This document shows positions 58,620-64,000 of a stretch of DNA of 64,000 nucleotides, piece after piece. Position numbers and translations under genes: made by a program. The first letter of the stretch is position 1, and every line of letters starts with the position of its first letter. The notes under the pieces were generated by a model that worked only from the letters and a program-made list of their open reading frames with translations, had not been told where the DNA came from and ran no database searches. Source of the stretch: Astropecten irregularis (Eukaryota > Echinodermata > Asteroidea > Paxillosida > Astropectinidae); the NCBI GenBank assembly GCA_963971285.1, contig OZ020254.1, positions 13,601,932-13,665,931 of the forward strand, given 5' to 3'.

Positions 58620-58937
58620 ATGCATAATACAGGATTGGTAAACGTGACAGAACAGCTGCAGACTGTTCATAATTTTGATATCTCATGGAATAAAAACAAA
58701 CCTGGGAAATTTTCAGCTCATGTTATCATCATTGTTGAAATCAGTGAAAAACGCTCACGTTATTTTCACACTGTTTTCGGTCGTTCTTTGGGACTAATTT
58801 CTGGATAAACACATTTCAGCCGGAAATATTTCAACGGTATGTTTCTACCAGCGCCATCGTCATATCCTGAAAGAACTCGTAAATCTGTGAACATTTCTGT
58901 TTGAGTATGTTACCAATTCCGAACTGTACATTTAAAA
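58616..58937 (-). mobile_element. TTAA-4 / TTAA-2 intermediate MITE
   Basis: The left end TAATACAGGATTGGTAAACG is TTAA-2-like, while GACAGAACAGCTGCAGACTG and AATAAAAACAAACCTGG are TTAA-4-like. Right end ACCAATTCCGAACTGTAC. Confidence 0.6.
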
Positions 58938-60141
58938 CAATAGTGACTGTATGAATGTATGGGCTAAGCAGGCACGAGCTGGTTGTACGTACAGTTCGGC
59001 AGGAATATTTTATGGTTTGCATTTTGACAATGAAAAATAAGCTATTTTAAAACAGCAAAAACATGACCAATCATAAAATGCTATAAAGTTGATTTAACAA
59101 AAGCAATATTCAATACAAATAATAAACTGCTACAAACTGCTCATTAGCCTATGCTTGGAGTTAGGAAGCTAAGGCCTAGCAGGATAAATTGTCTAATACG
59201 ATTGTAAAAAAGCATAACATTATACAAAACAAGATGAAATTTCAAGTTCTTTTGGGTTTTTTAAACATCAGTTCGTTGGATATAGTCCAGCATAGCATTG
59301 GTAGTTCAATGCATTCATTACCTCTGTGCTCTGTCTCTATCGGCCTTTCCCATAATACACATACATGGCTCTCTTTGTCAGGGGGAAAAATCGTTCTTTA
59401 TTCAGCCGTCAATTCATCTCTTTACAAAACAAATTACCTGGAAGGGATCGAGGTGAATTTGAGGATTGAAAATGACCCAATTACTCCTGATGGCGTTTTG
59501 TCCCCCCATTTTCTTTCTACTTTTCTTTTCCTTTCTGGATTTCTGCTTCTGAATTTGCATATCTCTCTTTCCCTGGTCATAAATAACCAATCCCCAGTTC
59601 AAATTCAAAAGCAAGCCTTCCAATCCCCTACCGTCCATGATATGAATATTGCAGCGAGTTGTTGCTATGAGTGGCCGGAGCGAAGCAGATTTAAGCAGAG
59701 GCCGGGCAGCTTTGCCTTCGGCCCGGCTCACTCGCAGAGCCAAATCCCCATCCCCGCTGAAATCCTCAGTTTCTTTTCGCGAGGTATATAGTCTATTTTT
59801 CTCTTCTCAAAACGAGATGTAGTTAATATTTTCCCCCTTTTTTTCTGCGTTCCATCCCCTCGGCGTCCCAATTAAGAAATGACTACATTGGCTGAATTAA
59901 AACCTAGTCTTTGGGTCGTTTCTCCCCGGGGGTATACAGGGGGCTGAAAATGGGCCAGAGGTTGAAGTGATGCAAACACTGTGCGCTTTGTTCGGTTTGG
60001 TATAGCCTATACATTGCCCAGAAGTAAAACAAACTGGACTCGTATAGTCGTCCATTCGGATTATCACACAGAAGTGAATGGAAAATGGCCTGTTGCTGTT
60101 AGGCAGTACACAAATGCAATGGTTATTTTGGGGTTATTAGC
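58938..60141. other. mostly repeat-free block; remnant at 59110-59185
   Basis: Apart from AATAATAAACTGCTACAAAC and GCTTGGAGTTAGG at 59118-59166 (hairpin-GAAACG family) no element is seen. A 200-codon plus frame at 59189-59791 shows no motif or codon pattern I recognise. GAATTTGCATAT at 59550-59561 contains a perfect POU octamer ATTTGCAT. Could be regulatory. Confidence 0.35.
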
Positions 60142-60440
60142 TTAGCACGAGTCATGTTGGCGTAGCGGTTCTTTCCTCGCCTTTCACCTCTGGCGGACCG
60201 GGTTCAGGTCCGGCTCGGTCTACAAGTGGATAAGGTTTTCAGTCCGTGCCTGATTCCGTGGGTTTTACCCAGAATATTACTCTGGGGTTTTCCTCCCACC
60301 TCTAAAACTTTATCTTCTTCTCGTCATCTTTCAATAATAGTGTTCATCGGGCTATCGAGCTACAGTGCCTAGGGTGCTTTTGAGGAATCGATTGGTTTCA
60401 TTGCAAGATATACCGGTATATAAATAAAAATAAATCTCAG
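60142..60440 (+). mobile_element. tRNA-derived SINE, plus strand
   Basis: The head has TGGCGTAGCGG (A box) and GGGTTCAGGTCC (B box). The body runs CCGTGGGTTTTACCCAG, then TCTGGGGTTTTCCTCCCACC, and the A/T-rich tail ends AAATAAAAATAAATC. No closed acceptor stem, so not a tRNA gene. Best-preserved SINE in the window. Confidence 0.8.
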
Positions 60441-60594
60441 CTACGTTGTAACCCTAAGTTTTGAGCAAAAAAGGGCAAGCGACAATGCTTGGGGTTTTGT
60501 TCAACTTCGTAATTGCCAGGCCACTATATAGTGTATGGTATTCCCCAGTCATTTGAAAAGCAATGACATGCCAAAAAGCTGTCATATGAACAAG

Positions 60595-60928
60595 TTAAAG
60601 GTACAGTAAAGGATTGGTAATAACCCAAACAGAAATGTTCACAGATTTTCGTATAACTTTCAGGATATGAATATGGTGCCGGTAAAAACATACCGGCTGA
60701 TATGGTGTACTAATACAAAAATTAGTCAAACAAAGACCGAAGACAGTTTTGATCTCGGTATATTAAGATCTAAACCACTTTATGTGTTTTATAGGAACAC
60801 TTGAGTCTGGTTTTCGCTGTTTTTCTGGTGATTGAGCTCAGATTTTCACAGGATTTATATTATTTCATGTACATGAAATGTATGTGTACATGATGTGTGA
60901 GTGCCGTTATGTGACCTTATGGTGTAAA
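60595..60928 (+). mobile_element. TTAA-2 MITE, 3'-eroded direct copy
   Basis: Starts TTAAAGGTACAGTAAAGGAT. The body is degraded and the right end stops after GTGACCTTATGG. Confidence 0.7.
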
Positions 60929-61790
60929 ACAGTATCAGTTTCGCTATTGCCAAATTCAAAGAATTTCAGTCAAATTGAAATGCGACTCCATTTTATACAG
61001 AACTGATCATCATGTTTCAATAATTCACAATTGATGGGAAAAGAAGAAGAAAAAATCCTTAAATTTGCATGAAAGACGTGAAATATTTGATAAACAGAAT
61101 CTACAAGTGCGCCCTCTGTCAACACCTGATCTGTCCTCATGATGATCACTTTTTGTACTCGATGAACACCTCAATAGTGATCCACTACCAAAAGCCCTTT
61201 CTTCAACAATGTAATGGGAAATGCTGATTGATGTTAGCCATTTTCTCTTCCCTCTGTTTTTCTCCTTGCACAGCCGTCGCGCCAGGAAATTGCACTTTTT
61301 TGAGAGTTTCCAGTATTGCTTTTTATCTCACTAATCTTCGGTTCTCAATCGCCATTCCAAATTGCACGGCTCGCCCATTTATCTTCAGCAATTTGGCTAA
61401 GCCCAGTCTCGCCTGAATCATCCTCGCACTGCCTCCTTGCCGTCCCGGCTGATAGTATTATAACTGTAAGTGTTTTTTATGGGCAAAGTCAAACACAACG
61501 GGCCCGTTGATTGTATATTCCGAACTTCCACACTGATGACACCGGTTGTGTTTTTGGGGTAATTTCCAGTCGTATTGGTGGATCCGATCCGACCACGTTC
61601 ATGCATGTCGCATATTGATCATAGGAGAACTCAGTCGGGGAAAGTTTAATCATCATACTGCAAAATATTGCAATTATTCCTTACCGAATGGGTAGATTGA
61701 ATCTCTAATCAAGAGAGGGCGTTCACATTATAGCTCTGTCCTATTCGCAGTGTCCTGATGTCCATACAAAGACAGCCATGTTAAATGCCA
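60929..61790. other. repeat-free block, candidate cis-regulatory DNA
   Basis: No MITE is present. Contains ACACCTGATC (E-box CACCTG) near 61121 and several ATTA words. Both reading frames at 61228-61510 are open for about 60 codons without recognisable protein similarity. Confidence 0.35.
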
Positions 61791-62136
61791 TTAAAGGTAA
61801 TATCATACTTTGTTTTTTTTTGTTAAAGAAACGCAGATTCATGGGCCAAAAGACCAAGGAACTTACAGTACTAACAGTCATCGTTGAAAATGTCAGTCCC
61901 ATACGATGCCCACTTTTTGAGAAAACAGTGAAAAACGGCCACAGTGTTTTCAAATCCTTTCATAGGTGATCTTCCGAAGATTGGTTTTTCTAATTTCTGG
62001 ATAAATAAAGCAGCAGGCAGAAATATTTTAAGGGCGTGTTTCTATGTTCACCATCTTTATACCGTGTACGTTTATTATAGGTAAATCTGTGAAGATTTTT
62101 GTTTCGGATGCTACCAAAGTATGATAGTACCTTTAA
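61791..62136 (-). mobile_element. TTAA-1 MITE, reverse copy
   Basis: Bounded by TTAAAGGTAATATCATACTT and AAGTATGATAGTACCTTTAA. It shares TTAA 62133-62136 with the next copy. Confidence 0.85.
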
Positions 62137-62429
62137 AGGTGTAGTATCATACTTTGGTAAGAAACCAAAACAGAATGTTCACAGATTTACGTATTAAAAA
62201 ATATCCAAAAATTAGTAAAACAACGACCAAAAATCTGTTTGATCTTTTAAAAGATCAAAAATAAAAGAGAAAAGACTTAATAAATACTGTGGTCGTTTTT
62301 CACTGTTTTCTCATAAGGTGGGCACCGTGCGGGACTGACATTTTCACAGATGACTGTTACTGTATCTGCCTTGATATTTGTGCCCATGAATCTGTATTTC
62401 GTTGATAAAAACCAAAGTAATACTTTTAA
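62133..62429 (+). mobile_element. TTAA-1 MITE, internally deleted direct copy
   Basis: Starts TTAAAGGTGTAGTATCATAC and ends ACCAAAGTAATACTTTTAA. It lacks about 60 bp of the left body. Confidence 0.8.
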
Positions 62430-62807
62430 GAATTGCATGGCCATGTTTGGATTTGGCCATGCAATTCTATTCTGATGAGTCAAGACAGCAAACGTAGTAT
62501 TTCAACGCAGTTTCCACATCTGGGCATGATGGCTTATGTGCATTTGGAATATCATACGCACATATTGATGAGCACTGCCAATTGGGAGATGATACGAAGA
62601 TCTATTAAAAGGGCTCTTACATTACCTGGGTTCAAGTTAAGTCCAGCATTTGTCTTTGCTCAAATCGAGAAATCATCCCAATTCAAGTGTAGAGATATCT
62701 GAATATAGTATAGAATAAAAAAGAGTCGCATCATTTTCCGGCCTCTTTTTGATTTGCGATGTAATGTGTTTTGAGCGGGAAATATAAGTTCTCTTTATTC
62801 AGATTCA
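62430..62807. other. short intergenic interval
   Basis: AATTGCATGGCCATG and CATGGCCATGCAATT-like words form a palindrome at 62431-62468. An 89-codon frame at 62433-62702 has no recognised family. Confidence 0.4.
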
Positions 62808-62953
62808 ATGGGAGACTTTTGGAGAACCGGTTTTCAAGTCAACAGCTAGCGCACGCGCACGCAATATATTATTGTGAGCATGCGCGTGATGTCTTGCGCG
62901 TGCATGCGCGTGCGCTGTTGACTAGAAGACCGGTTCTCCAAAGTCTCCCATTT
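62808..62953. mobile_element. GAGACTTTGGAGAACCGG palindromic MITE with GCGC core
   Basis: Ends ATGGGAGACTTTTGGAGAAC and GTTCTCCAAAGTCTCCCAT. The core has GCGCACGCGCACGC and GCATGCGCGTG words, as at 23944. Confidence 0.85.
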
Positions 62954-63032
62954 GTGGTATCTCTTGGATTCGAAAAATTGAACATTGAATCCGCAGTTGT
63001 GTTTGGTTCAGGAAAGAAATTCGAGTGCAAAT

Positions 63033-63330
63033 AAAGCAGAGTGTACACAGTTTAAAATTTCGGTAACAATCTCGGTAACATGTTGCCCAGTAAAGCAGAG
63101 TGTACACTGTCAACATTTTCGGTAACAATCTCGGTAGCATGTTGGCCCTGGTACCTTGTTGCTAAAAATGCTGTCACAGTGTACACAGAGCAAAACGATC
63201 GAGAGTTGGGTAACATGTCGCAGCAACATCTCAGTAACATGTTAGGCAAATGTTGCTAGTGTATACAGTGCCCAAAGTCGTGTTGCCCAGGTGTGTTGCC
63301 CTAACTGGGCAACATGTAACTGAAAATGTA
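63033..63330. mobile_element. AAAGCAGAG palindromic MITE, rearranged
   Basis: AAAGCAGAGTGTACAC occurs twice (63034 and 63093), so the left arm is duplicated. The body shares GGTAACATGTTG and CAGCAACATCT with 17470-17713; the right end is eroded. Confidence 0.75.
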
Positions 63331-63660
63331 ACCGAAATTTGTATTTTGAAACGACGAAAGTCTGACACGTTGACTACTTATGACGCAGAGGCAGGTAAGA
63401 GCCACACAACGAGAAAAATCTAGACTGGTTAACTAGGTCATACAAATTGACAAACTTTTGCATATTAAAAATGAATAAAAACCTCATAAATAAATACATA
63501 TCGTGCGATATTATCGTTAACTTCATACGATGACATACATATCATAATATATAGATCAGTTCAATATATATTCGGTTGATTTCACAAAAAAGTGATCACG
63601 CCGACAAACGACATAAGATGAGTTACACAATTTAATTTTCAAGCAGGTTGCTACAGTAAA
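63331..63660. other. AT-rich intergenic interval
   Basis: Nothing recognised. Confidence 0.4.
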
Positions 63661-63689
63661 GTCCATAATCTACGTGGAAATGTTGCAAT

Positions 63690-63915
63690 CAACTCTGGCC
63701 CAGATGCACAAACAAAGACTGATACAGAATCACAAAGCTTCCATCAACTTTCCATGAAAGTTTCACCGGGAAAATGACACTGGGGACCCACCGGGATGAT
63801 CCCGTGCTCGCCACGGGGCCGCGCGCCGCGTTCGACGGGCGGGTCATTTGGAATTCACGCATCTCTTGGACTGCGGTCGGGTCTCCAACACTGCCGGTAA
63901 AATCCTACAGAACGG
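63690..63915 (-). CDS. GC-rich open frame at the window end, coding status uncertain
   Basis: The minus strand from about 63910 down to a TGA near 63698 is open for about 68 codons, including GDPTAVQEMREFQMTRP and VKLSWKVDGSFVILY. The block is strikingly CpG- and GC-rich (63780-63850) compared with its AT-rich surroundings. It may be a 3'-terminal exon of a gene beginning beyond the window, or a CpG-rich regulatory block. I recognise no protein family. Two in-frame methionines occur, but no start is favoured. Confidence 0.2.
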
Positions 63916-64000
63916 TCTTATAGGGACGTATCTGCCCGGATCATAGGATTTACCTGTAAATGCGGCTATTACATGGAACTCATCCATGCACAAGTTGTGA

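Noticed and set aside
59189-59791. 200-codon plus-strand frame.
   Set aside because: No recognisable domain or splice context and unusual amino-acid order; kept only as a repeat-free block.

Overview
The window is eukaryotic genomic DNA: interrupted coding exons with GT/AG borders, long AT-rich introns, microsatellites, tRNA-derived SINEs and dozens of short inverted-repeat elements. The protein families (an inducible-type MAP kinase phosphatase, a cytosolic sulfotransferase, an IgGFc-binding-domain receptor) and the repeat style suggest a marine invertebrate deuterostome, plausibly an echinoderm. That assignment is inference; no species marker is present. One assembly gap of 200 N lies at 18801-19000, flanked by C-runs.

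Layout. From 1 to 14 kb there are mostly repeats and unassigned AT-rich DNA. From 14.1 to 15.7 kb, on the plus strand, lie the last two coding exons of a dual-specificity MAP kinase phosphatase whose N-terminal rhodanese-like part was not found. At 21.6 kb a TATA box precedes a short first coding exon of an unrecognised gene. From 22.8 to 28.5 kb, on the plus strand, lie three phase-compatible exons of a secreted-domain/one-pass membrane protein (signal peptide, IgGFc-binding region, transmembrane helix). A fourth, phase-compatible tail exon sits at 44.9-45.5 kb. From 39.6 down to 31.3 kb, on the minus strand, a complete seven-exon cytosolic sulfotransferase (310 residues) can be read; if the tail exon belongs to the receptor, this gene is nested antisense in a 16.5-kb receptor intron. 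From 46 to 64 kb I see no confident gene: MITE insertions alternate with repeat-free blocks that could be regulatory or conserved non-coding DNA.

Repeats dominate. About 32 copies of related elements flanked by TTAA (five families, mostly 300-450 bp) cover roughly a sixth of the window. Several palindromic families share a GGG-C-ATTTCA-like end. Other foldbacks are nested inside each other, most clearly at 42.05-43.61 kb. A 133-bp hairpin-forming tandem array lies in a receptor intron and a 27-bp minisatellite in a sulfotransferase intron.

The three recognised genes are not an operon-like system and nothing shows that they act together. The most notable points are the antisense nesting, a receptor C-terminus that ends inside a MITE, and the shared architecture of the MITE families. 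I found no CRISPR array or convincing wholly new gene system.
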